Assembly (NCBI GenBank): GCA_016285345.1
Contig: JAEEQN010000001.1
Location: 62,001 to 126,000 of the forward strand
Source of the DNA: Victivallales bacterium
GTDB lineage: Bacteria > Verrucomicrobiota > Lentisphaeria > Victivallales > UBA1829
Direction: 5' to 3'
DNA length: 64,000 bases
This document shows positions 16,556 through 24,575 of the stretch, in pieces. Position numbers and translations under genes: made by a program. Position 1 is the first letter of the stretch. Every line of letters starts with the position of its first letter. Below the pieces are notes generated by a model that was not told the DNA's origin, ran no database searches, and saw only the letters and a list, made by a program, of their open reading frames with translations.

Positions 16556-18111
16556 CAGCAGTCGAACGTAAAGGCGTTGATCGCGTTGACGGCGGCGGCG
16601 ATCTCCTTGACGAGGTCGGCCGGAACGGCGCTTTCGGCGTTCACCGCGAGGATCGAGCGGGAATTTTCGAGGCTGTGCGGTGCACGGACGTCGGCGATGT
16701 TGATGTTGTTCTGGCCGAGGAGTCCGGTGATCTTGCCGATGATGCCGGGGGCGTCTTCGTATTCGACGAAGAGGTAGTTTCCGGCGGGATGGATGTAGAT
16801 GCCGTCGAACGAGTTGATGCGGGAGACCATGAGGCGGCCTTCGGCGATGGTGCCGCGGATGGAGATGCGTTCGGCTCCGGCGATGAAGTCGAGCGTGATG
16901 GCTTCGCCGTAGTGCTTGCTCTCGTCGACCTCGCGGACGATGAACTGGATGCCGCGGGATTCGAGGTATTTCAGGGCCTCGTCCGCGCCGCTGAAGGCGT
17001 CGAACGGCGGGCAGATGGCGGCGGTGACCGGGGCGATCATCCACTTGGAGAACTGGTGGAGCTTGCCGTAGCAGCTGAGCTCGATCTTGGAGATCGCGCG
17101 GCCGTTCAGGTAGGCTGCGCCGAGGCCGGCGAGCACGGAGGCGAGCTTCTGGTAGTTCGCGTCGAGTCCGTCCGGCACGCCCTTGTTCACGACGCAGGCG
17201 GTCACGCCGTCCTCGAAGTAGGCGACGGTCTGGTCGGCGGCGCGCTTGGCGGCGAGGAAGTTGGCTTCCTTCGTGCTGGCGCCGAGGTGCGGGAGCATGA
17301 TGTCGGCGATGTCGGCCACGGTCTTGTCGCCCGCGGCGTCCTTCGCGTAGACGTCGTTGCAGAAGATGAGGTCCTTTTCCTGCTTGGCAGCGCGGATGGC
17401 TTCCTCGTCGACGATGCCGGCGCGGGCGCAGTTCACGAGCATGGCGCCCTTCTTCATGAGGCCGAGCAGCTTGGCGTTGACCATGCCGCGGGTCTTGTCA
17501 TTTTCCGGGATGTGCAGGGAGACGATGTCGGACTGCGCGAAGACTTCCTCGACCGTGCAGAGCTGGGCGCCGAGGTGGGCGGCCAGGTCGGCGGAAAGGA
17601 TCGGGTCGTAGGCGAGGATCTTCACGTCGAAGCCGGAGAGGCGTTTGATGAGCAGGCGGCCGATGTTGCCGAGGCCGAGGATGCCGACGGTCTTGCCGGT
17701 CAGTTCGCGGCCCATGAAGCTCTTCTTTTCCCATTTGCCGGCGCGGGTGGACTGGTCGGCGGGGACGAGCTTGCGGTAGGCGGCGAGGATCAGGGCGATG
17801 ACTTCTTCGGCGACCGCGTTGGAGTTCGCGCCCGGGGTGTTCATGACGTCGATGCCGAGCTTGCGGGCATGGCGGATGTCGATGTTGTCGAAACCGGCGC
17901 CGGCGCGGACGACGAGCTTCAGGTCCTTCAGTCCGTCCATGATCTCGGGCGTGACCTTCTCGCTGCGGACGATGATCGCGGATGCGTCGGAGTTTTCGGA
18001 GGCCAGATCGGCCAGCTGCACGTCCGGGTTCTGGACTACGGTGAAACCGTGTTCGCTCAGGATTTTTTCAACGACCTTGTCGAGTTTGGTGGGAATGAGG
18101 ACTTTTCTCAT
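16555..18111 (-). CDS. serA: D-3-phosphoglycerate dehydrogenase with ACT domain
   Basis: A 518-residue enzyme catalysing the first step of serine synthesis from 3-phosphoglycerate with NAD. The substrate domain has RAGAGFDNIDI and NTPGANSNAVAE, the Rossmann motif is VGILGLGNIGRLL, and ARAGIVDEEA and LPHLGASTKEA (catalytic His) follow. An intervening domain and a C-terminal ACT domain (EYEDAPGIIGKITGLLGQ) indicate allosteric control, classically by serine. ATG 18111 has AAGGAG eight bases upstream; the longer frame runs back through the promoter. folK overlaps its stop. A perfect palindrome covers its predicted transcription start. Confidence 0.93.
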   Translation of the reverse strand: MRKVLIPTKLDKVVEKILSEHGFTVVQNPDVQLADLASENSDASAIIVRSEKVTPEIMDGLKDLKLVVRAGAGFDNIDIRHARKLGIDVMNTPGANSNAVAEEVIALILAAYRKLVPADQSTRAGKWEKKSFMGRELTGKTVGILGLGNIGRLLIKRLSGFDVKILAYDPILSADLAAHLGAQLCTVEEVFAQSDIVSLHIPENDKTRGMVNAKLLGLMKKGAMLVNCARAGIVDEEAIRAAKQEKDLIFCNDVYAKDAAGDKTVADIADIMLPHLGASTKEANFLAAKRAADQTVAYFEDGVTACVVNKGVPDGLDANYQKLASVLAGLGAAYLNGRAISKIELSCYGKLHQFSKWMIAPVTAAICPPFDAFSGADEALKYLESRGIQFIVREVDESKHYGEAITLDFIAGAERISIRGTIAEGRLMVSRINSFDGIYIHPAGNYLFVEYEDAPGIIGKITGLLGQNNINIADVRAPHSLENSRSILAVNAESAVPADLVKEIAAAVNAINAFTFDC

Positions 18112-18148
18112 GCTTGTCTCCTTGTGCGTACACACGCACGGTTGCGGT

Positions 18149-18203
18149 TGCTCCAAAAATTTTTTGGAGCATATAATATACACCATGAACGCCGAACTTT
18201 CCA
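18149..18203 (-). promoter_or_regulatory. serA promoter with 23-base palindromic operator candidate
   Basis: On the minus strand TGGAAA (18203-18198), a 17-base spacer and TATATT (18180-18175) form the promoter. Directly downstream, 18149-18171 is a perfect inverted repeat with 11-base arms (TGCTCCAAAAA) around one central base. It covers the expected transcription start and ends about 37 bases before the start codon. An operator is the simplest reading. A leader hairpin followed by no further T-run is an alternative. Confidence 0.6.
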
Positions 18204-18286
18204 CCCGGTTCCGTCAAATAGTCCGGTTTTACCATGAATTTGAGCGGCGAAAAAGGGGGGGACGGTGGATAAGGAGAAAGCCGCCG

Positions 18287-20755
18287 TCAGATTCCCAGAC
18301 GGTCCTGCCGCATCAGTTCCGCGTCGCGGAAATCCATGTGCGGCGTGCAGCCGTCCAGCGGCAGGATGAGCGTGTGGACCGCGTCCAGGATCCAGTCCGG
18401 CTGCGGATAATAGCTCTTTTCCAGCTCGGGACACGGCGAGATTTCGTTCGGCGCGCCGATTGCGACGGGCGGTGCGTCCAATTCGTCGAAACAGTACCGC
18501 GCGATGCGGGCGGCAAGCGTCTGCGTCCAGGAACCGCGTTCGCAGGCGTCCGACACGATCAGGATGCGTCCGGTTTTCCGCACGGATTGTACGACAAGTT
18601 CGAAATTGAACGGCACGAGCGACCGCGCGTCGATGACCTCGGCGGAGAGACGGAATTCATGTTCGAGGCGTTCCGCCGCCTGCATCGCCGGATATAGCGC
18701 GGGGCCGATTGTCAGGATCGTGAGGTCGTCTCCTGCTCGTTTTATGTCGGGCGTCCCGAGCGGGATCTCGTAATCCTCCTCCGGCACGCTGTCCGCATGG
18801 AACATCTCCGGCGTGTCGTACAGGCGCTGGCTTTCGAAGAAGACGACCGGATCGGTCCCGGCGAGCGCCGCCGCCAGCATGCCCTTCGCGTCGTACGGAG
18901 TCACCGGATAAACGACCTTCAGTCCGGGGATATGTGTGCAGAGTGCGGTCCAGTCCTGTGCATGCTGGGCGCCGTATTTCGCCCCAACGGAGACGCGCAG
19001 CACCACAGGCATCTGAAGCATGCCCGCCGACATCGCCTGCCATTTCGACAGCTGGTTGAACACCTCGTCCCCGGCGCACCCGATGAAATCGCTGTACATG
19101 AGCTCGATCAGCACGTGTCCGCCGCACATCCCGCAGCCGACCGCCGTGCCGACGATTGCCGCTTCGGAGATCGGGGCGTTGAACAGCCGGTGATAGGGCA
19201 GGGCCTCGGTCAGTCCGGTGTACACGCCGTATGCGCCGCCCCAGTCACGGTTGTCCTCGCCGTAAATGATGAGTTTGTCGTCGGCGTATGCCCTGCTCAG
19301 GACAGCTTCGAACAGCGCGTCCCGCAGCGTGAACGCCTTCAGCTTGGAAACCGGCTTGCCTGCGGCGTCCAGGTAAAACCTCGTTTTCTCTTTGAGCTTC
19401 TTCCGCCTCACGTTCTCTTCGATCGGCTGCGTGACGTCGCGCCCGACTTCCGCCGGATGCGCCTCGCTTCGCCCGTTCGAGAAATTGTATTTGCGGAATG
19501 CGTCGGGCTCACGGACCGGGTCGGGGCGAGGCGAGACTGACGTGTCCGCCGCCAGACGTGTGAGCCGCGTAACATGTTCGATGATCCGAGCATCCATCGC
19601 CTCGAATTCAGCAGAGGAAACAAGTCCGGCGGTCTCCAGATTCCGCCTCAATGCAAGAATCGAATCCGCCTTGCGCCATTCCTCGATCTCCTCCTGAGAA
19701 CGGTACGAATTCGCGTCCGTGGCGGAATGCCCCGCGTAACGATACGTGATCGTTTCGAGGAAGATTGGGCCGCGGTTCGCCTCGATGAGCGCGCGTTTCC
19801 GGCGGAAGGCGTCGATTACGGCCAGCGGATTGTAGCCGTCGATCCGCTCCGCGTGCATGGCTTCCGGATTCACGCCGGCGGCCACCCGGGCGGCGCATCC
19901 GTAGGCCATCGTCTCTCCCGAGGTCTGTCCGCCCATGCCGTAGCAGTTGTTGATGCAGTTGAAGATAATTGGCAGGCCGCCGCGGTATCCCTCTTCCCAC
20001 AGCAGATTGAACTGGTCCATGGCGGCGAAGTTCATGGCTTCCCACACCGGGCCGCGTCCGAGCGCGCCGTCCCCGAAATTGCACACGACCATCCCTCCGC
20101 TCCGGGTTGCTTTCCGGTACAGCGCCGCGCCCGCCGCGATTCCCGCCGAACCGCCCACGATGGCGTTGTTCGGGTAGATGCCGAACGGCGGGAAGAAGAC
20201 ATGCATGGAGTTTCCGTGTCCGCGGTTGAACCCGTTCGCGCGTCCGAAGACCTCGCAGATGAACCCGTAGAGCAGGAAATCCGTCGCGAGTTCGCGGATG
20301 CTGCTGCTTTTTGTGTTCTGCTCCACGACGCGCAAGATGTCCGGTCGCGATTTCATGCTCTCATCAAGCTCGACTTCGCCCAGCGTGCGGATGGCGCGGA
20401 ATCCACGCGCCAGAAATTCGCCGTGGCTCCGATGCGAGCCGAAGATGATGTCGTCGCGATTCAGTGTGAACGCCATGCCGACGGCCGCCGCCTCCTGTCC
20501 GGTGGAGAGATGCGCCGGGCCGGTGTAGCAGTATTCGATCCCGTTGTAGTTTTTGACCGTGCGGACGCCGTAGATCATGGTCTCGACCTCGCGGATGTAC
20601 CGCATGTCGAGGTAAATATCCTTCAGTTCCTCCGGCGAAAACGCCTTCCGTTCCTCCCCGAAGGTTTTATTATACCTGTTCAGAGGGATCTCCGGCATTT
20701 CCAGTTGCCCGGCCCGCCTCAGGTCCGAGGGATGGATGATCTGTGTCTTCGGCAT
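18287..20755 (-). CDS. 2-oxoacid dehydrogenase E1, fused alpha and beta subunits
   Basis: An 822-residue thiamine-diphosphate enzyme that decarboxylates a 2-oxoacid and passes the acyl group to E2 lipoate. Residues about 40-400 are the alpha part, with the ThDP/Mg motif in NFGDGALGRGPVWEAMNF (near 228) and the NNCYGMGGQTSGE stretch. Residues about 470-820 are the beta part (IYGEDNRDWGGAYGVYTGL, NAPISEAAIVG, EVIDARSLVPFNFE). Alpha-beta fusions are known for branched-chain and some pyruvate/acetoin-type E1 enzymes; the actual substrate cannot be fixed here. It is the last gene of the deoR-E2-E3-E1 operon, 15 bases after E3. Confidence 0.87.
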   Translation of the reverse strand: MPKTQIIHPSDLRRAGQLEMPEIPLNRYNKTFGEERKAFSPEELKDIYLDMRYIREVETMIYGVRTVKNYNGIEYCYTGPAHLSTGQEAAAVGMAFTLNRDDIIFGSHRSHGEFLARGFRAIRTLGEVELDESMKSRPDILRVVEQNTKSSSIRELATDFLLYGFICEVFGRANGFNRGHGNSMHVFFPPFGIYPNNAIVGGSAGIAAGAALYRKATRSGGMVVCNFGDGALGRGPVWEAMNFAAMDQFNLLWEEGYRGGLPIIFNCINNCYGMGGQTSGETMAYGCAARVAAGVNPEAMHAERIDGYNPLAVIDAFRRKRALIEANRGPIFLETITYRYAGHSATDANSYRSQEEIEEWRKADSILALRRNLETAGLVSSAEFEAMDARIIEHVTRLTRLAADTSVSPRPDPVREPDAFRKYNFSNGRSEAHPAEVGRDVTQPIEENVRRKKLKEKTRFYLDAAGKPVSKLKAFTLRDALFEAVLSRAYADDKLIIYGEDNRDWGGAYGVYTGLTEALPYHRLFNAPISEAAIVGTAVGCGMCGGHVLIELMYSDFIGCAGDEVFNQLSKWQAMSAGMLQMPVVLRVSVGAKYGAQHAQDWTALCTHIPGLKVVYPVTPYDAKGMLAAALAGTDPVVFFESQRLYDTPEMFHADSVPEEDYEIPLGTPDIKRAGDDLTILTIGPALYPAMQAAERLEHEFRLSAEVIDARSLVPFNFELVVQSVRKTGRILIVSDACERGSWTQTLAARIARYCFDELDAPPVAIGAPNEISPCPELEKSYYPQPDWILDAVHTLILPLDGCTPHMDFRDAELMRQDRLGI

Positions 20756-20770
20756 CGCGTCCGCTCCGTG

Positions 20771-22147
20771 TCAGAGTTCCATCAAGGCGGCGTCGCGCAG
20801 GACTTCCGCCACGGTCGGATGCGGAAACACCGTCTGCGCGAGTTCGGCGGCGGTCATGCGCTGTGCGACCGCCACGGCCATCGCCGGAATGATCTCGGAG
20901 GCCGGATTGCCGAGCATGCACGCGCCGCGGATGCGTTTTTCCTCGTCCAGCACCAGTTTTATGATGCCGTTTCCGCCCTCGTTTTCCGCCTGATACCGCC
21001 CGCTGAAAAGCAACGGCAGTTTGACCGTCTTTACGTTCAAGCCTTTTTCTGTCGCGGTCTCCTCGGTCTCGCCGACGGACGCCGCTTCGGGGTTCGTGTA
21101 GATGACCGACGGGATCGCGTCGTAGCGCATTGTGTCGTTCATTCCGCGGATCACGTTCACCGCGACTTCGGCTTCACGGTACGCCGTGTGCGCCAGCATG
21201 GAAACGCCGTTCGCATCCCCGGCGGCGAATACGCCCGGCACATTCGTTTGCATCTTCTCGTCCGTGCGGATACCGCCGTTCGCGCCGAGTTCGATTCCGA
21301 GCGATTCCAGTCCGATATTCTGCGTGTTCGGCCTGCGTCCGGCGGCGACCAGGATCTTGTCCGCTTCCAGCTCGAATTCGTCGCCGTTCGCCTTCACGCC
21401 ACGGATATGTCCGCCTTCGACCGACTGAATCCGGCTTCCGGTCAGGAATTTGACCCCGCGCGCAGTGTAGTTTCGCTGGAGCAGCGCTGCGATGTCGCGG
21501 TCAATGCGTCCGCCGATGCGGTCAAGCATTTCGACGACCGTTACGTCCGAACCGGCGGAATTGAAATACGATGCCATTTCCAGCCCGATTGCGCCCGCGC
21601 CCATCACGACGAGTTTCGGCGGGATTTCGGTCATCGACAGGATTTCCCGGTTCGTGACCGCAAAACCGTCCGCAAGCGCTTCCTTCAGTCCGGGGACCGG
21701 CGGGACCGCGGCGGAGGATCCGGTCGCAATCAGCACGTTTCTCCCGGCGAACGTTTCTCCGCCTGCTTCGATGATGAACTCGCCCGCTTCGTTTTTACCC
21801 GCCAGCACGCCGTTTTCGCGGATGACGTTCGCGTGGGCTTTCTTCATCTGCATTTCCACGCCCGCGACGAGTTTCTTCACGATCTTGTCCTTGCGCGCCA
21901 CCACGAACGCATGGTCCAGTACCGCCTCCTTTGCCGTCACGCCGTATTTCTCCGAGCCGCCTTTCGCATAATCGTACAGCTTCGCGGAATACAGCATCGT
22001 CTTGGTCGGGATGCACCCCTCGTTGAGGCAGACGCCGCCCAACGCTTTCCCCTCGAAGATCGCCGCGTTCAGCCCGAAATGCCCGGCGCGTTCCGCCGCC
22101 CGGAATCCTGCGGGTCCTCCGCCGAGGATCAGAAGATCGTATGTCAT
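20771..22147 (-). CDS. lpdA: Dihydrolipoyl dehydrogenase (E3)
   Basis: A 458-residue FAD-dependent disulfide oxidoreductase that reoxidises E2 lipoate with NAD. The FAD motif is ILGGGPAGFRAAERA and the redox disulfide C40/C45 sits in GGVCLNEGCIPTK. The NAD motif is VVMGAGAIGLEMASYF, the second FAD motif is GVFAAGDANG, and the C-terminal FPHPTVAEVL supplies the catalytic His/Glu pair. Length is typical. ATG 22147 is chosen because the FAD strand starts there; the longer frame overlaps E2's tail region. It sits between E2 and E1 in one operon, so it most likely serves this complex. Confidence 0.92.
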   Translation of the reverse strand: MTYDLLILGGGPAGFRAAERAGHFGLNAAIFEGKALGGVCLNEGCIPTKTMLYSAKLYDYAKGGSEKYGVTAKEAVLDHAFVVARKDKIVKKLVAGVEMQMKKAHANVIRENGVLAGKNEAGEFIIEAGGETFAGRNVLIATGSSAAVPPVPGLKEALADGFAVTNREILSMTEIPPKLVVMGAGAIGLEMASYFNSAGSDVTVVEMLDRIGGRIDRDIAALLQRNYTARGVKFLTGSRIQSVEGGHIRGVKANGDEFELEADKILVAAGRRPNTQNIGLESLGIELGANGGIRTDEKMQTNVPGVFAAGDANGVSMLAHTAYREAEVAVNVIRGMNDTMRYDAIPSVIYTNPEAASVGETEETATEKGLNVKTVKLPLLFSGRYQAENEGGNGIIKLVLDEEKRIRGACMLGNPASEIIPAMAVAVAQRMTAAELAQTVFPHPTVAEVLRDAALMEL

Positions 22148-22175
22148 GTTTTTTGCCCTTATATGAAGTTCATTG

Positions 22176-23387
22176 TTAATGTTTTGTTTTGTCTTTTTCG
22201 AGCTGAAGTGCAAGTTCGTTCAGGATTTTTGCCGCCCGAAGCGAGTCGATGCCCGCGCGGTCATAGGCGAGCGTCAGCCGGATTGCCGGATACGCCTCGA
22301 TTCCGCCTCGTTCGTTCAAGCGTGTCTGCATGGTGACAGCGCCGATTCCGAGCGAGCAGAGTTCCGGCGGCGTCAGCTCCGGCGTGAAGGAATCCACCCC
22401 ATATCCGCTCAAATCCACTACCGTGAACGTCCCCCCCTGAAACTCCTGCGGTTTCGAGGTGAACCGTTTGCAGCGTTCCGTTGCGTTGTGCATCAGCAGA
22501 GCCAGTTCTTCCGCCGTGTATGCTTCCGCACAGCGGATGACCGGTTTCAGCGTGCCGAATGACGTTTCCACATTCAGACGCAGATGCACCGAATTGTATT
22601 CATAGATTCTGTCGCCATGACGCCGCGCGTTCAGCTCAGGCGTTTTGACCAGAAGCCGCGCCAGTTCGTGACAGATCACCATCCCGAGCATGAGTTTGTT
22701 TTGAGGTGTGCATTCTGCCAATACATTCCGGGCATCAAACATTTTGCTGACAAATCCGGTCAGCCCCGGATTCCTATCATCTGCCGACCTTATGTTGACC
22801 CGGTCGGCAACCGTCAGCGGACGCCCGGAGTAGATTCCGTTTTTTTTCCGTCCGGCTTCATTGTGAACGGCGTTCAACACATCGTGCTCAAGAATACGCC
22901 CGCACGGGCCGCTGCCTGTACGAATCGTGCTTAAATCCACTCCCAGCTCGTCTGCCGTCTTTCGCGCACGTGGCGAAATCTTCCGTCCGGTATTCTGCAT
23001 AACTTGAGCTGAAAAGCGGTTCTGTATTTCATCTTGATCCGTTTCCTTTTCATGCCCGTTTGTTTCAGCTTGAATATGTGCTTGAGTCTTGTTTCCGGTC
23101 TCGGTTGCTTCTTTCAGCAGCGCTTTCAGCTCGGCTTCATCGAATTCTCCGGTATCGGATATAATGCCGACTGGACTCCCGACCGCGGCTTCTTCGCCTT
23201 CTCCGGTCAGGATACGCACGAGGAAACCGTCCGTTTCCGCCTCATGTTGAAATGTCGCCTTATCGGTTTCGAGGGAGAAAACAGGCTGTCCTTTCCGGAC
23301 ACGATCTCCTTCGCGGACCAGCCATTTCGACAGGATCGCGCTCTCGTCGGAGACGCCCATTTGGGGCATCCTGATTACGCTCAACAT
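22176..23387 (-). CDS. 2-oxoacid dehydrogenase E2 with altered active-site motif
   Basis: A 403-residue dihydrolipoamide acyltransferase. Residues 1-80 form the lipoyl domain with lipoyl-lysine K43 in LETDKATF. A subunit-binding domain ([20 protein letters not shown]) lies near 135-170, and the acyltransferase domain covers about 200-403 with [19 protein letters not shown]. The usual C-terminal motif D-H-R-x-x-D-G reads D-R-A-G-I-D-S: the catalytic His is Arg (R377) and the Gly is Ser (S382). The domain is otherwise complete in length. It may be inactive as an acyltransferase, act as a lipoyl carrier/scaffold, or use another residue. It is followed by E3 after 28 bases. Confidence 0.85.
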   Translation of the reverse strand: MLSVIRMPQMGVSDESAILSKWLVREGDRVRKGQPVFSLETDKATFQHEAETDGFLVRILTGEGEEAAVGSPVGIISDTGEFDEAELKALLKEATETGNKTQAHIQAETNGHEKETDQDEIQNRFSAQVMQNTGRKISPRARKTADELGVDLSTIRTGSGPCGRILEHDVLNAVHNEAGRKKNGIYSGRPLTVADRVNIRSADDRNPGLTGFVSKMFDARNVLAECTPQNKLMLGMVICHELARLLVKTPELNARRHGDRIYEYNSVHLRLNVETSFGTLKPVIRCAEAYTAEELALLMHNATERCKRFTSKPQEFQGGTFTVVDLSGYGVDSFTPELTPPELCSLGIGAVTMQTRLNERGGIEAYPAIRLTLAYDRAGIDSLRAAKILNELALQLEKDKTKH

Positions 23388-23414
23388 ATTTTGTCGTTTC
23401 CGTCTGGTTTGAAC

Positions 23415-24173
23415 TCAGAGCACGTGAACGCCCGCCGCCCGGAACGCCGCCTTGATGGATTCCGGCGCTTTCGAATCCGTCACGATCGTGTCGATGTCGG
23501 AGAGCTGGGCGAACGTGAAAGGCAGGATCGAGTTCAGTTTCGAGCTGTCCATCAACATGATCACGCGTCGCGCGGATGCGATGATCGCGCGTTTCAGCAC
23601 ACATTCGTGCTGGCCGCCAACGGAAAATCCTGTCGCGTCGGTATACCCGGATGCGCACACGAACGCCGTGTCGATATTCAGCGTCTTGAGCTGGTCCAGC
23701 ACATTGAGCCCGCAGGTCGAGATCGTTTTCCTCTGGAGCGTACCGCCGAGCAGGATGACCGTCGGATTCTTCTTCTTGAGCACGATCTCGATCCCGATGT
23801 TCGGCGCGGACGTCGTGATGATCAGGTTGCGGTCCGGGAGCTCGCGCGCCAGCATCATCGCGGTCGATCCGGCGTCGAGGTACATGCTGATGTCGGTCTC
23901 GACCAGCGCTGCCGCCTTTGCCGCGATCTCCTGTTTCAGGTCGCAGTTGCGCTTCTCGCGTTCGCCGTACATGCCCACGCTCACCTCATAGCTCGTCGGC
24001 ATGATGCGCGCGCCGCGTTTCGTGCGGATCAGGAACCGTCTCTGTTCCAGAAACTCCAGGTCGCGGCGAATCGTCATCTCCGACCAGTCGGAAAACTCCC
24101 TGGTAAGCTCGGCCAGGGTTACGTCGCTTTTGCGTTCGATGTAGCGTTTGATGGCTTCCTGTCTTTCTTTCAT
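23415..24173 (-). CDS. DeoR/GlpR-family transcriptional regulator
   Basis: A 252-residue repressor-type regulator. The N-terminal winged helix-turn-helix (VTLAELTREF, then SEMTIRRDLEFLEQRRFLIR) is the DeoR signature, and the C-terminal domain has the sugar-phosphate-binding blocks YLDAGSTAMMLAREL, LLGGTLQRKT and MDSSKLN. The effector is normally a phosphorylated sugar. It is first gene of the operon and 27 bases before E2, so it probably controls the dehydrogenase complex and itself. The divergent GH43 gene could also be a target through the shared 400-base region. Confidence 0.88.
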   Translation of the reverse strand: MKERQEAIKRYIERKSDVTLAELTREFSDWSEMTIRRDLEFLEQRRFLIRTKRGARIMPTSYEVSVGMYGEREKRNCDLKQEIAAKAAALVETDISMYLDAGSTAMMLARELPDRNLIITTSAPNIGIEIVLKKKNPTVILLGGTLQRKTISTCGLNVLDQLKTLNIDTAFVCASGYTDATGFSVGGQHECVLKRAIIASARRVIMLMDSSKLNSILPFTFAQLSDIDTIVTDSKAPESIKAAFRAAGVHVL

Positions 24174-24270
24174 CGGTCTATCCTTTGCATGGCTGACAGC
24201 GTTTCGGGTTCGGTTTGTGCTTCAATTCCAGTTCATTTGCATCAGGAAACAGCACTGCAGAAGACATATT

Positions 24271-24343
24271 AATGTAACACGGATTCAGTATGAAATCAAA
24301 CAACTTTTGTGAATAATTGACATGGTCATTTCAAAAAGTTGTT
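24271..24343 (-). promoter_or_regulatory. deoR operon promoter with upstream inverted repeat
   Basis: On the minus strand TTGATT (24299-24294) and TACATT (24276-24271) are 17 bases apart, about 100 bases before the deoR start. A 10-base perfect inverted repeat, AACAACTTTT at 24299-24308 and AAAAGTTGTT at 24334-24343, begins at the -35 edge and extends towards the divergent GH43 gene. It is a candidate operator for the DeoR regulator. Confidence 0.5.
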
Positions 24344-24460
24344 CGGTCCTTCCCTCAAAAAAACATCGGATGTGTTTATTCCTTGTGTTTCTTCCTGCGG
24401 AAATGGGAGAATTCTTTCAGAAAATAACATAGAAAATACATTTTTTCTCATAAAACAGCC

Positions 24461-24489
24461 TTGAAAAAAACAGAAAAAAGGCTTACTGT
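24461..24489 (+). promoter_or_regulatory. Predicted promoter of the GH43/discoidin gene
   Basis: TTGAAA (24461-24466), a 17-base spacer and TACTGT (24484-24489) lie about 85 bases before the start codon at 24576. Confidence 0.5.
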
Positions 24490-24575
24490 ATGGCAAATAA
24501 AGATTCGCACCCGGCGATTCTGCCTCGAAAACAACCAATTTCTCAATCAAAAAACGAATTGATAGAGGTTCTCAA

